Shown: positions 1 to 8,351 of the stretch, piece by piece | Position numbering within the stretch: position 1 is the stretch's first letter | Layout: each line of letters opens with the position of its first letter | Source: Nostocoides_A vanveenii | Lineage (GTDB): Bacteria > Actinomycetota > Actinomycetes > Actinomycetales > Dermatophilaceae | DNA length: 64,000 nt | Assembly: GCF_039531165.1 (NCBI RefSeq) | Contig: NZ_BAAAPN010000047.1 | Coordinates: 1-64,000 of the forward strand | Reading direction: 5' to 3' | Program-made: the position numbers and the translations under genes | Notes under the pieces: model-generated | What the model was told of the DNA's origin: nothing | The model's input: only the letters and a program-made list of their open reading frames with translations | The model's database searches: none

Positions 1-398
1 CACGGGTGGGGCCAATATTCGCGACGACACACCCACCCGAACAACGGGCCACCGCGACCACCGAGATGGGGCCGACATTCGCGACGATCAGCGGCCTACC
101 CGGGGCCAGAGAAGGTGACCACACCTAAACGCCAGGGCAGAGGGACACAAGCGACGACGCGAGGGGACAGGACGCACAGCGACCAGGTGCTCAGCACCCT
201 TCACGGGCGGAGCGTCCACGGCTACCATTGACGTCACGTCAGCACCTCGAACTGCTGTCGTCCGACCCCCGGAGGTTGCCGCCTCGCGGGGGTCTTACCT
301 GTTCGCGACCAGTGCCCTTATGCCCCACTTGTGCCCGCGGGCGACAATTACAGAAGGGCCCTGACCGCGTTTCCGCAGGTCAGAGCCCCAAAGTCAAC
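1..398. other. Non-coding stretch downstream of tRNA-Pro
   Basis: I find no convincing gene here. Two imperfect direct copies of a block of about 21 bp, beginning TGGGGCC and ending TTCGCGACGA, lie at 7-27 and 67-87, exactly 60 bp apart. A stem (264-270 with 288-294, inner pairing 272-275 with 282-285) and a second stem (361-366 with 378-383) stand between these repeats and the tRNA gene. The second lies about 15 bp past the tRNA 3' end and could be its terminator. Short open frames here have no ribosome-binding site or codon bias. Confidence 0.4.
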
Positions 399-475
<77 letters not shown>

Positions 476-614
476 TGGCTGGTCCGTGTCTGGCACGGAG
501 CGTCGCCACCCGAGACGGACGGCGACGACACAGGATAACCCAGGGCGCGGCGCCGCTCGAAATCCATTCCCAGGCCTGGACAAGGGGCCTGCTCCAGTCT
601 CTGGGGACCACCGG

Positions 615-660
615 GATGTCGTGCAGAAGGTGCAGCCGAGCGCACCTTCTGCACGACATC
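615..660 (-). terminator. Perfect 19-bp hairpin after the phosphoesterase
   Basis: Positions 615-633 and 642-660 are exact inverted copies (19 bp) around an 8-nt loop. The structure begins 3 bp past the stop codon of the minus-strand phosphoesterase, the usual place for an intrinsic terminator. No T-tract follows on either strand, as is common in actinobacteria. It would also insulate the tRNA-Pro gene further downstream. Confidence 0.75.
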
Positions 661-663
661 GAG

Positions 664-1599
664 TCAAGCGCGCGGGACCATCGTCAACAGGCTGGCTTCT
701 GGGCGGCAAGCGAAGCGCACTGGCGCGAAGGGCGAGGTGCCCAGGCCGGCCGAGACATGCATCCACGGTGCATCCGCCGGCGCCTCCCGGGACGGTATGC
801 CGTTCGCCCCCTCCCACCAGCGCGAGACGCCTTTCGCCCGGTGCCGGTCGAGGTCGCAGTTGGTCACCAGCGCGCCGAAGCCGGGCACGCAGAGCTGTCC
901 GCCGTGCGTATGGCCGGCGATGATCGCGTCCACGCCGTCGCGCGCCATCGCATCGAGCACCCGGGTGTAGGGGGCGTGGAGCACCCCGAGGAAGAGGTTG
1001 GTGTCGCTGGCGCGGGGGCCGGCCACCGCGGCATACGTGTCGCGGTCGAGGTGCGGGTCGTCGACGCCGACGAACTCGACGTCGAGGCCCTTGACGTGCA
1101 GCCCCCCGCGCGCATTGTTGAGATTGAGCCACCCGGCGTCACGCTCGAAGGAATCGATCAACTCACCGACCGGCAGCAGAGCCCGGTCGACCACCGGCGT
1201 GCGCGAGTCGGGCAGCAGGTAGCGGGCGGGGTTCTTGGCGGTGGGCGCGAGGTAGTCGTTCGACCCAAGCGCAAAAACCCCGGGTATGCCGTAGAGCGGC
1301 TCGAGCGCGCGCACTGCCGCGGGGACGGCCTCCATATGACCGAGGTTGTCGCCGGTGTTGACGACGAGGTCGGGCTTAAGGTCGGCCAGCCGGCGTACCC
1401 ATTCGATCTTGCGGGTCTGCCGCGGCACTAGGTGCATATCGCTCATGGTGACCACGCGGATCGGGTCGGCACCCGTCGGCAGGATCGGCAGGGTGAACCG
1501 CCGCAGCGTGAAGGCATTGCGCTCGATCAGCGAGGCGTACCCCAGACCGGCGAGGCCTGTGGCGGTCAGGGCGCCGGCAGCGCGAAGCAGCGGATGCAT
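664..1599 (-). CDS. Membrane-anchored metallophosphoesterase
   Basis: A 311-residue calcineurin-like phosphoesterase. The N terminus (about 5-25) is a hydrophobic anchor, so the catalytic domain is probably outside the membrane or tethered to it. Metal-binding blocks are SDMH (53-56), NTGDN (81-85), GSND (112-115) and GHTHGG (229-234). The usual GNHD block reads GSND, a variant I recall in actinobacterial Rv3683-like homologs. The start is the ATG followed by HPLLRAAG; a longer frame upstream lacks family similarity. The substrate is unknown. The gene is divergent from the YqeY gene and lies near the class A PBP, as Rv3683 lies next to ponA2. Confidence 0.9.
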   Translation of the reverse strand: MHPLLRAAGALTATGLAGLGYASLIERNAFTLRRFTLPILPTGADPIRVVTMSDMHLVPRQTRKIEWVRRLADLKPDLVVNTGDNLGHMEAVPAAVRALEPLYGIPGVFALGSNDYLAPTAKNPARYLLPDSRTPVVDRALLPVGELIDSFERDAGWLNLNNARGGLHVKGLDVEFVGVDDPHLDRDTYAAVAGPRASDTNLFLGVLHAPYTRVLDAMARDGVDAIIAGHTHGGQLCVPGFGALVTNCDLDRHRAKGVSRWWEGANGIPSREAPADAPWMHVSAGLGTSPFAPVRFACRPEASLLTMVPRA

Positions 1600-1755
1600 C
1601 GTTCCATTGTCCCAGTAACCTGGGCGACCGTCGCTAGGTCGTCTTCGGTGCCGGGGTTCGCGCGGGAACATACTCGGGGGAAGTTTCCCGTGCGAACGAG
1701 CAGGTTCCGGCATCGGGCGGAAAAGCTCTTGCCTGGGCCCTGCGAGGATGGGCGT

Positions 1756-2208
1756 ATGAGCGTGTCCAAGGCCAGCCTGCAGTCCGACCTCACCGAGGCC
1801 ATCCGCGCGCGCGATCAGGTGCGGGCGGGGACGCTGCGGATGGTGCTGACGGCCATCACCACCGAAGAAACCTCAGGCGCCCACCACGAGGTCAGCGACG
1901 ACGACGTGCTCAAGGTGCTGGCGCGCGAGGCGAAGAAGCGGCGGGAGGCGTCGGCGGCATACGAGCACGCGGACCGGCCGGAGCTTGCGTCGACGGAGAA
2001 TGCCGAGTTGGCGATCCTGGAGGGCTACCTGCCCGCGCAACTGGACGACGCGGCCGTCGCCGAGATCATCGGTGAGGCCATCGCGGAGACCGGTGCGAGC
2101 GGCATGGCCCAGATGGGCCCGGTCATGAAGGCGGTCCAGGCCAAGGTCGCCGGCCGGGCGGACGGGAAGGCCGTCGCGGCGGCGGTGAGGGAGGCGCTCA
2201 CCCGCTGA
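1756..2208 (+). CDS. GatB/YqeY domain protein
   Basis: A 150-residue protein matching the YqeY family along its whole length. It has the typical opening of short basic helices (LQSDLTEAIRARDQVRAGTL), a middle KKRREAS block and the tail helix with VMKAVQAKVAGRADGK. The domain resembles the tRNA-binding tail of the GatB amidotransferase subunit, but free-standing YqeY has no settled function; a role in tRNA-dependent amidation is only inferred. The start is the ATG followed by SVSKASL; the frame upstream is open but has no family similarity. It is transcribed away from the phosphoesterase gene. Confidence 0.9.
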   Translation: MSVSKASLQSDLTEAIRARDQVRAGTLRMVLTAITTEETSGAHHEVSDDDVLKVLAREAKKRREASAAYEHADRPELASTENAELAILEGYLPAQLDDAAVAEIIGEAIAETGASGMAQMGPVMKAVQAKVAGRADGKAVAAAVREALTR

Positions 2209-2274
2209 CCCGCTCGACGATCACGGGGCCCCGCACCGGGAAAGCCGGCCCTTGGATGACCCTGAATCGGCCTG

Positions 2275-2324
2275 TCGACGGGGCTGAAGCGGCCTCTCGA
2301 CGGGGCTGAAGCGGCCTCTCGACG
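2275..2324. repeat. 22-bp tandem repeat, copy set A
   Basis: Two full identical 22-bp units (2275-2296 and 2297-2318) beginning TCGACGGGGCTGAA and ending GGCCTC, followed by the first bases of a third. A degraded partial copy (GAATCGGCCTG) precedes them. The block lies between the stops of two convergent genes. The same unit with minor changes recurs at 28042. Confidence 0.85.
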
Positions 2325-2357
2325 CAGAGCGTGGGGAGCCCAGAGGCGGGGGTGGGG

Positions 2358-4793
2358 TCAGGGCTTCTGGGAGGTGAGCGTGTTGCCCGGTGGTTTGGTG
2401 GCGGTATTGGCTGGCTTGGTCGCGGTGTTGGCCGGCGTCGTCGCGGTGTTGGGCGGCGGCTTCTGGGTCACCGGGGGCGGGACATAGCCGGTCGAGGTCA
2501 GCAAGGTGATCGTGGTCCCCCTCGCCGCGCTGCCAGTCGGCGCGGTTGCACCCACCAGGCCGGCCGGCACGGTCGACTGAACCGTTCCCCCGACGACCGC
2601 ACTGAAGCCGGCTGCCTGCAGGATCGCCGTGGCGTCCCCGACGGAGCGGCCCACGACATACGGGACGCTGACCAGGTCGCCGTTGAGGATCTTGTAGCTC
2701 GGTGCGGGGAAGTTCTGGTAGGGCATGCCTTGGGTGATCTGCCCCATGATCTGGCCCCACAGGGGCGCAGCGATGGTGCCGCCGAAGATATGTCCGTAGC
2801 ACCGACCTCCGACACAGGCGCCGGCACCGTCCATCTCGTGGGCGGTGATGGGGGTGCCCACATAAACGGCCGTGGCGAGTTGGGGGGTGTAGCCGACGAA
2901 CCAGGACTGCTGGTGGCCTTCGTGGGTGCCGGTCTTGCCCGCAGCCGGGCGGCCGATGGCAGCGGCGGTCCCCGTGCCCGTCGCGATGACGCCCTTCAAT
3001 AGTTCGTCCGCGCCGGCCACGATGTCAGGCTGGAGCACCTGCTTGCACTTCGGGGCGGGCAACTTGAGGAATTTCCCGTCGGCCGTCTTGATGGATTCGA
3101 TGGGCGTGGTCGGGCACCACTTGCCGTCGGCCGCCAATGTCGCGTAGACGTTCGCCAGCGTCAACGGCGCCACCGATGCGGACCCGAGAGTCAGGTTCGA
3201 CGGAGTCGGGTAGACCTCCTTGCCATTCCCATCGACGGCGCCGAGGCGGTTCCACATGTCGCGGACCTTGCAGCCGCCGAGCGAGATCATCGTCGCCGCG
3301 AAGGCCGAGTTGATCGACTGGGCCGTCGCGTAGCGGAACGTCTCCGTCGGCCCCTTGGTCTGGAAGTCGTTGCTGACGTACCAGGTGTCGGGGCTGCCGC
3401 AACCGTCCTTGTAGACAGTGGGCGGGAAGGCGTGTGCATTGCGCAGGCCGATGCCGGCGGCAGGTGCCGGGACGGTGCCGTTGACGGGGATGCCCGATTC
3501 CAGCGCTGTCAACAAGGTGAAGACTTTGGCGGTCGAGCCGATCGGGAAGCCGAGCGTGCCGCCATAAGCGATGGGGACGACCCAGGACTGCGTGGTCTTG
3601 GCCACCGACGACTTTTTGTCCTTGGTCAGGCCGTATTCGGAGGTCTGCACCATCGCGAGCACCTTGCCGGTGCCCGGTTCGACAACAGCGGCGGCCGCGC
3701 CGATGCCGGAAGGATCGCCGGCGGGCACGCGGCTGCGCAGGTCGACGAGGATCTGCTGTTGCCAGTCGCTCTTGATCGTCGTCTTGATGGTCAGTCCACC
3801 GCGGTTGATCGCGAGGGTGCGCTCGTCCTCATTCTTGCCGAGCACCTTCAAGGTCTTGAGGTAGGCGATGACGTAGTTGCAGAAGTAGGGCTGCGAACTG
3901 CGATCGCACGTGCCGCCCTCGGAGTCGCGGATGCGCAGCAGGCTCTTGATCGACGGCTTTTTGGCCGCGGCACTCTCGGCCGCGCTGATGATGCCAAGTT
4001 GCGCCATCCGGTCGAGCACCACATCGCGCCGCTTTTGCGCGGCCTCGGGGTAGTTGTGCGGGTCGCTATTGCTCGGGCTCTGCACGACACCGGCCAGCGT
4101 CGCTGATTGGGTCAGATTGAGCTGGCTCGCGTGCACATCGAAGTAGTGCAGCGCGGCGGCCTCGATGCCATAGGCCTGGTCGCCGTAGTAGGCCAGGTTG
4201 AGATAACCCTGCAGGATCTGTCTCTTGGTCATCTCCTTCTCGACCTGCATGGCCAGGGCCATCTCGCGCAGCTTGCGCCCATAGTTGACGTCGATGGCGT
4301 CCAGCGCGGCCTGTTCGTCGCCCTTCTTCAAGGCCTCGTATTGCAGCGTCATCTTCACGAACTGCTGGGTCAGCGACGACCCACCCTGGGTGGAGTTGCC
4401 GGCCGCATTGTTGAAGAAGGCCCGCGCCGTGCCGCGGATGTCGAGCGCCCCGTGATCGAAGAACCGGCTGTCCTCGATCGCCACCTGCGCCTGCTGCATG
4501 ATCGGGGCGACCTTGGAGAGCTTGACGATGATGCGGTTCTGGTCATACGGCGTGGCGATGACCTTGTTGTCCGCGTCGAGGACCTTCGACTGCTGCGCGA
4601 GCGCCGTGGTCGTCCAGGTCTTGTCGATATTGTCGAAGGCGTTGATGGACTTGTTGCTCAGCGAGCCGGCCGCGCCGACCGCAGGCATCAGCAGCCCGGC
4701 CGCCAACACACCCATGGCGACGCTGACGGCGACGAATGCCGCGAGCAAGGACATCAGGTGCGGCATCGACGCACGGTCCGGACGAACAGCCAT
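2358..4793 (-). CDS. ponA: Class A penicillin-binding protein with PASTA domain
   Basis: An 811-residue bifunctional peptidoglycan synthase. An N-terminal membrane segment (about 13-40) leads into a GT51 transglycosylase domain, with the EDSRFFDHGALD and GGSSLTQQFVKM blocks that polymerise lipid II. The transpeptidase domain follows, with STAK (SxxK), SIN (SxN) and KTGT motifs for cross-linking. A single PASTA domain begins near VPYVVGRSVGDA, then a Thr/Pro/Asn-rich tail of PANTATK-like heptads. The start is the ATG of MAVRPDRASM; a longer frame runs 29 codons upstream without homology. It is divergent from the WhiB gene, the ponA2-whiB4 order of mycobacteria, and probably acts in septal or stress-related wall synthesis. 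Confidence 0.93.
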   Translation of the reverse strand: MAVRPDRASMPHLMSLLAAFVAVSVAMGVLAAGLLMPAVGAAGSLSNKSINAFDNIDKTWTTTALAQQSKVLDADNKVIATPYDQNRIIVKLSKVAPIMQQAQVAIEDSRFFDHGALDIRGTARAFFNNAAGNSTQGGSSLTQQFVKMTLQYEALKKGDEQAALDAIDVNYGRKLREMALAMQVEKEMTKRQILQGYLNLAYYGDQAYGIEAAALHYFDVHASQLNLTQSATLAGVVQSPSNSDPHNYPEAAQKRRDVVLDRMAQLGIISAAESAAAKKPSIKSLLRIRDSEGGTCDRSSQPYFCNYVIAYLKTLKVLGKNEDERTLAINRGGLTIKTTIKSDWQQQILVDLRSRVPAGDPSGIGAAAAVVEPGTGKVLAMVQTSEYGLTKDKKSSVAKTTQSWVVPIAYGGTLGFPIGSTAKVFTLLTALESGIPVNGTVPAPAAGIGLRNAHAFPPTVYKDGCGSPDTWYVSNDFQTKGPTETFRYATAQSINSAFAATMISLGGCKVRDMWNRLGAVDGNGKEVYPTPSNLTLGSASVAPLTLANVYATLAADGKWCPTTPIESIKTADGKFLKLPAPKCKQVLQPDIVAGADELLKGVIATGTGTAAAIGRPAAGKTGTHEGHQQSWFVGYTPQLATAVYVGTPITAHEMDGAGACVGGRCYGHIFGGTIAAPLWGQIMGQITQGMPYQNFPAPSYKILNGDLVSVPYVVGRSVGDATAILQAAGFSAVVGGTVQSTVPAGLVGATAPTGSAARGTTITLLTSTGYVPPPVTQKPPPNTATTPANTATKPANTATKPPGNTLTSQKP

Positions 4794-4934
4794 GGTGGCA
4801 GGGTAAATGACGAGTCTGACGACGGCCGCGCACCGGGTCGGCACGTCACACCAAAACTGATGCCGATCGGGAGGTATCACAGCCCCCCGGCCCCGCTCTC
4901 ACCTCTGACAGAACTTCATCTGAAGGAGGCGGGG

Positions 4935-5246
4935 ATGGCCCGACGAGGCGCAGCGGACGACGCCGAGGACCGAGCGCACTGGGCGCGACGATCCGCGTGC
5001 GCGAATGAGGACATCGACCGACTTTTCGTGCGCGGCAAGGCGCAGAACGAGGCCAAGAAGGTATGCCGCACCTGCCCGGTCGCGCTTCAATGCCTCGCGG
5101 AGGCGCTCGACAATCACGTCGAATTCGGCGTATGGGGTGGCCTCACCGAGCGCGAACGCCGCGCCTTGCTGCGCCGTCGCCCCGACGTGACGTCGTGGTA
5201 CGACCTGCTGCTCGGCATCGCCCGCGGGGGGACCCGGGCCGGTTAG
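4935..5246 (+). CDS. whiB4: WhiB-family Fe-S regulator (WhiB4/WblA type)
   Basis: A 103-residue WhiB protein. Cys22, Cys44, Cys47 and Cys53 are the four cluster ligands (C-X21-C-X2-C-X5-C), followed by the GVWGG turn (65-69) and a basic segment RERRALLRRR that contacts DNA or sigma factor. A strong ribosome-binding site, GAAGGAGG, lies 7 bp before the ATG. The subgroup comes from context: a class A PBP diverges on one side and two ArsA-like ATPases converge on the other, as around whiB4 in mycobacteria and wblA in Streptomyces. Members of this subgroup respond to redox state and control oxidative-stress or developmental genes; that role here is inferred. Confidence 0.92.
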   Translation: MARRGAADDAEDRAHWARRSACANEDIDRLFVRGKAQNEAKKVCRTCPVALQCLAEALDNHVEFGVWGGLTERERRALLRRRPDVTSWYDLLLGIARGGTRAG

Positions 5247-5332
5247 GTCGCGCCTGATCCGCCCTGGCGGGTTCCCCCTCCGCCCGTCAGGGTCAGGGCG
5301 CCATGACTTCAGGTCAGCCTGCGAGAGCGCGA

Positions 5333-6484
5333 TCAGCCCGCCAGCGTTACGCCGACCTCGCGCAGACCCTCGAGGTCGTGGATGTCGCGGGCCGCTGCCG
5401 GGACCTGGGTTACGGCGATGCCCGGGTTCCCGGATCGGAAGCGTCCGATCTGCGCTTGATGGCGCTCGGCCATGGTGGCCAGATCGGCATGCAGGCGCAG
5501 CAGGTCGGCGCTGGCCGAGGATCTCGGTGTTGCCTCGTCCAGGGCGGCCGCCGCGTCCTCGGCGCGGCTACGGCTGAGGTTGCCGGCGAGGGTCTGGACG
5601 CGATTGACGACGACGCCGGCCAGCGGCATCCGTTCCTGGCCGAGGCGTTCGACGAAGAAGCTCGCCTCGCGCAGCGCGTCGCGATCGGGTGAGGCGACCA
5701 CGACGAAGGCGGTCTCGGCGTCTTGGAGCAGGGCATACGTGGCGTCGGCGCGCTCGCGGAAGCCACCGAACATCGTGTCGAGGGCGGCGACGAAGGTCTG
5801 GACATCCCGCAGCAAATCGCCGCCGAGGACCTTCGTCATCACGCCGACCGCGACCGTCACGGTTGCACCGAGAGCCTTGAAATAGGCCTTGCCGCCAGCC
5901 TTCGCGGGAGCGACGAGGATGCGGATGAAGCGACCATCGAGGAAGGACCCGAGGCGCTTGGGGGCGTCGAGGAAATCCAGGGCCGAGCGCGAGGGCGGGG
6001 TGTCGACGACGATGAGGTCCCAGCGGTCCTCGCGCCGGGCCTGCTCGCGCAGTTGGCCGAGCTTCTCCATCGCCATGTACTCCTGGGTGCCGGCGAAGGA
6101 GGAGGAGACCGCGATATAGAACGGGTTGGCGAGAATCTGAGCAGCCTTCTCGGGGGTGGCGTGCTGCTCCACGACCTCATCGAAGGTCCGCTTCATATCC
6201 AGCATCATCGCGTCCAGCGAGCCGCCAGACGCGGTGTCGATCCCGGTGACCGGGCGGGGGGTATTGTCGAGGGCGGACAGGCCGAGCGACTGGGCCAGCC
6301 GCAGCGCGGGGTCGATCGTCAGCACGACGACGCGGCGGCCCTGCTCGGCCGCGCGCACGCCCAGAGCGGCGGCGGTGGTGGTCTTGCCCACCCCGCCCGA
6401 TCCGCAGCAGACGACGATCCGGGTCTGCGGATCGGCGATCAGGTCATCGAGGCGCAGCGAGGGTGAATCAGTAGGGCGGGCCAT
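5333..6484 (-). CDS. ArsA-like ATPase (second of pair)
   Basis: A 383-residue ArsA/GET3-type ATPase. The deviant Walker A block CGSGGVGKTTTAAALG sits near residue 30, followed by the LTIDPALRLAQSLG signature and a VVDTPPS block that closes the nucleotide site. The paired arrangement matches the Rv3679-Rv3680 anion-transporting ATPases, proposed to form a heterodimer. The ATG overlaps the stop of the upstream ATPase gene by one base (TGATG), implying translational coupling; a GTG one codon earlier is also possible. No arsenic genes are nearby, so arsenite transport is unlikely; the substrate or client is unknown. The gene converges on the WhiB4-like gene. Confidence 0.88.
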   Translation of the reverse strand: MARPTDSPSLRLDDLIADPQTRIVVCCGSGGVGKTTTAAALGVRAAEQGRRVVVLTIDPALRLAQSLGLSALDNTPRPVTGIDTASGGSLDAMMLDMKRTFDEVVEQHATPEKAAQILANPFYIAVSSSFAGTQEYMAMEKLGQLREQARREDRWDLIVVDTPPSRSALDFLDAPKRLGSFLDGRFIRILVAPAKAGGKAYFKALGATVTVAVGVMTKVLGGDLLRDVQTFVAALDTMFGGFRERADATYALLQDAETAFVVVASPDRDALREASFFVERLGQERMPLAGVVVNRVQTLAGNLSRSRAEDAAAALDEATPRSSASADLLRLHADLATMAERHQAQIGRFRSGNPGIAVTQVPAAARDIHDLEGLREVGVTLAG

Positions 6485-7503
6485 CACACCATTCCTTGAG
6501 CATGGAGTTCGTCGGCGAGCACGGTGATGCCGCCCGATTGCAGACCGTCAGCGAGAGCGGGCAGGTAGAACACGGCGCGGCCCTGGGCCTGGATGCGCTG
6601 GTCCTGCTCTCCTTGGAGATCGAGGCGTTCGAGGTGTTCGGCGGCTTCGGCGAGGAGGGTGTCGGCCGTGGTGTTGGGTTGCGCCACGCCCGCGTGGGTC
6701 AAATCGTCGGCGATAGCCGCACGGAGCTGCGGGGACGCGCCGCCCGCGAGGTCGTCGAGATCGGCGTCGGACAGGATCGGGTCGCGGACCTGGTTGACGA
6801 CGATGCCGCCGAGGGGCATCCGCTTGGCTGTGAGTTCGGCCAGTGCGTCGATGCACTCCTGCACCGGCATCTCCTCCAGCAGGGTGACGACGTGCACGGC
6901 CGTGATCCGGCTCTGCAGAAGCGCGGTGATCGAATCGGCCTGGGCCCGGATCGGGCCGACCTTGGCAATCTCGGCGACCTCCTCGTTGACGCCCAGGAAG
7001 CGGCCGATGCGGCCGGTCGGCGGGGCATCGAGGACGACCGCGTCATAGACAGGGGCAGCCGAGCGGCCGCGGCCGGTGCGCCTGCCGACGGCCTCGTAGA
7101 CCTTGCCGATCAGCAGGACGTCGCGCAGCCCGGGAGCGATGGTGGTGGCGAAGTCGACGGCGCCGAGCTTTTCCAGCAGGCTGCCGGCGCGCCCGAGCTT
7201 GTAGAACTTGTGGAGGTACTCCAGCAGGGCCGCCTTGGGCTCGACGGCCAATCCCCACAGGCTGCCCCCGGACGGGTCATTGAAGATCAGCGTCTCGGCG
7301 TGCGCCAGGGGGGCAATGTCGAAGATCTGGCTGATGCCTTGACGGTCCTCTACTTCGGCGAGCAGCACCTTCTTGCCCTGGCGGGCGATCGCGATGGCGA
7401 GGGCGGCGGCGACCGTCGTCTTGCCGGTCCCGCCCTTGCCGGTGACGATGTGCAGGCGCACGCCGGCCGTTGCCGGGTGCGTGGGCGTGGAACGGGGGGT
7501 CAC
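6484..7503 (-). CDS. ArsA-like ATPase (first of pair)
   Basis: A 339-residue ArsA/GET3-type ATPase. Walker A is GKGGTGKTTVAAALA near residue 22, preceded by a strand LHIVT; switch blocks include LLAEVEDRQG and VLDAPPTGRIGRFL. It leads a two-gene operon with the second ATPase, overlapping by one base. The start is a GTG; no better candidate lies downstream before the P-loop. In mycobacteria the equivalent pair lies beside whiB4 and has been discussed as a redox- or stress-linked complex; here that is inference from order alone. A candidate Crp site lies about 95 bp upstream, in the space shared with the divergent DUF4177 gene. Confidence 0.88.
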   Translation of the reverse strand: MTPRSTPTHPATAGVRLHIVTGKGGTGKTTVAAALAIAIARQGKKVLLAEVEDRQGISQIFDIAPLAHAETLIFNDPSGGSLWGLAVEPKAALLEYLHKFYKLGRAGSLLEKLGAVDFATTIAPGLRDVLLIGKVYEAVGRRTGRGRSAAPVYDAVVLDAPPTGRIGRFLGVNEEVAEIAKVGPIRAQADSITALLQSRITAVHVVTLLEEMPVQECIDALAELTAKRMPLGGIVVNQVRDPILSDADLDDLAGGASPQLRAAIADDLTHAGVAQPNTTADTLLAEAAEHLERLDLQGEQDQRIQAQGRAVFYLPALADGLQSGGITVLADELHAQGMV

Positions 7504-7597
7504 CGGATCACCCTAGGCACCTTCGACGCCGCCGAGTAGCGCGGGCGTCGGCCGGTCGCCGTCGTGAGTGGGTGGCACCCTGGCCGGAGCACGGGTG

Positions 7598-7613
7598 TGT
7601 GACGAGCCTCACC
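7598..7613. promoter_or_regulatory. Candidate Crp/GlxR site
   Basis: TGTGA-N6-TCACC matches the Crp/GlxR consensus TGTGA-N6-TCACA at nine of ten fixed bases. It lies in the space between the divergent ArsA-like ATPase operon and the DUF4177/RidA genes, about 45 bp before the latter's ATG. A Crp gene is present 2.4 kb away. One near-match in 64 kb could be chance. Confidence 0.4.
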
Positions 7614-7657
7614 CACGGCCGGGCACCCGCAGCACCGTCGGGGATAGAGTCGCCGCC

Positions 7658-7813
7658 ATGACCCGATGGGAATATGCGACGGTCCCGCTGATCGTCCACG
7701 CCACCAAGCAGATCCTCGACCAGTGGGGCGCCGACGGGTGGGAACTCGTCCAGGTCGTCACGGGTCCGGATGGCAACGGCCTGGTTGCCTACCTCAAGCG
7801 TCCCAAGGACTAA
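7658..7813 (+). CDS. DUF4177-like small protein
   Basis: A 51-residue protein opening MTRWEYATVPL and closing with an aromatic/strand pattern (GWELVQVV ... GLVAYLKRP) typical of DUF4177. This fold of short strands plus one helix has no known function. The ATG is chosen over an in-frame upstream start because similarity and codon bias begin here. It is followed 10 bp later by the RidA gene, behind the ribosome-binding site AAAAGGAGA, and so probably sits in one operon with it. The same tiny gene occurs at this place in mycobacteria (Rv3678A, from memory). Confidence 0.8.
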   Translation: MTRWEYATVPLIVHATKQILDQWGADGWELVQVVTGPDGNGLVAYLKRPKD

Positions 7814-7823
7814 AAGGAGAGCC

Positions 7824-8294
7824 ATGTCCGCTGTCGAAGACCGCCTGGCCGAACTGGGCCTGAGCGTCCCCGAGGTCGTCCCACCCGTCGCCGCCTATGT
7901 GCCGGCCGTGCGCCAGGGGAATCTGGTGTTCACCTCCGGCCAACTGCCGATGGCCGGTGGCTCGATGGCGGCGACCGGCAAGGTCGGCGAGGGTGCCGGC
8001 TTGGTCGCCCCCGACGTTGCCAAGGAACTCGCCCAGGCGTGTGCGCTGAATGCGATCGCCGCCGTCAAGGCGCTGATCGGCGACCTCGATCAGGTGGCCC
8101 GGGTGGTCAAGGTGGTCGGCTTCGTGGCTAGCCACCCCGACTTCACCGGTCAGCCGGGTGTCGTCAACGGCGCGAGCGAGTTGCTCGGCAAGGCCTTCGG
8201 CGAGGCCGGCGTGCACGCGCGCTCGGCCGTCGGCGTGGCTGCCTTGCCGCTGGACGCGCCCGTCGAGGTCGAAATCATCGTCGCGCTCGACTGA
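7824..8294 (+). CDS. RidA/YjgF-family protein
   Basis: A 156-residue member of the RidA (YjgF/YER057c/UK114) superfamily. It has the N-terminal VRQGNLVFTSGQLPM strand-turn block and the closing AVGVAALPLDAPVEVEIIVAL segment that forms the trimer interface. RidA enzymes hydrolyse reactive enamine/imine intermediates released by PLP enzymes. The protein is slightly longer than classical RidA (about 130) and resembles the actinobacterial Rv3678c subgroup, for which deaminase activity has not been fixed. A good ribosome-binding site (AAAAGGAGA) precedes the ATG by about 4 bp. It is the second gene of a short operon. Confidence 0.87.
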   Translation: MSAVEDRLAELGLSVPEVVPPVAAYVPAVRQGNLVFTSGQLPMAGGSMAATGKVGEGAGLVAPDVAKELAQACALNAIAAVKALIGDLDQVARVVKVVGFVASHPDFTGQPGVVNGASELLGKAFGEAGVHARSAVGVAALPLDAPVEVEIIVALD

Positions 8295-8351
8295 CGACCG
8301 CCCCTGGCGGTCAGTCGCGCGCGGCGTCCTCCCCACGACATCTCCCGAACC

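Noticed and set aside
5333..7503. Arsenite efflux operon
   Set aside because: ArsA-like ATPases are present, but there is no arsB, arsC, arsR or arsD; the order matches the whiB4-linked ATPase pair.
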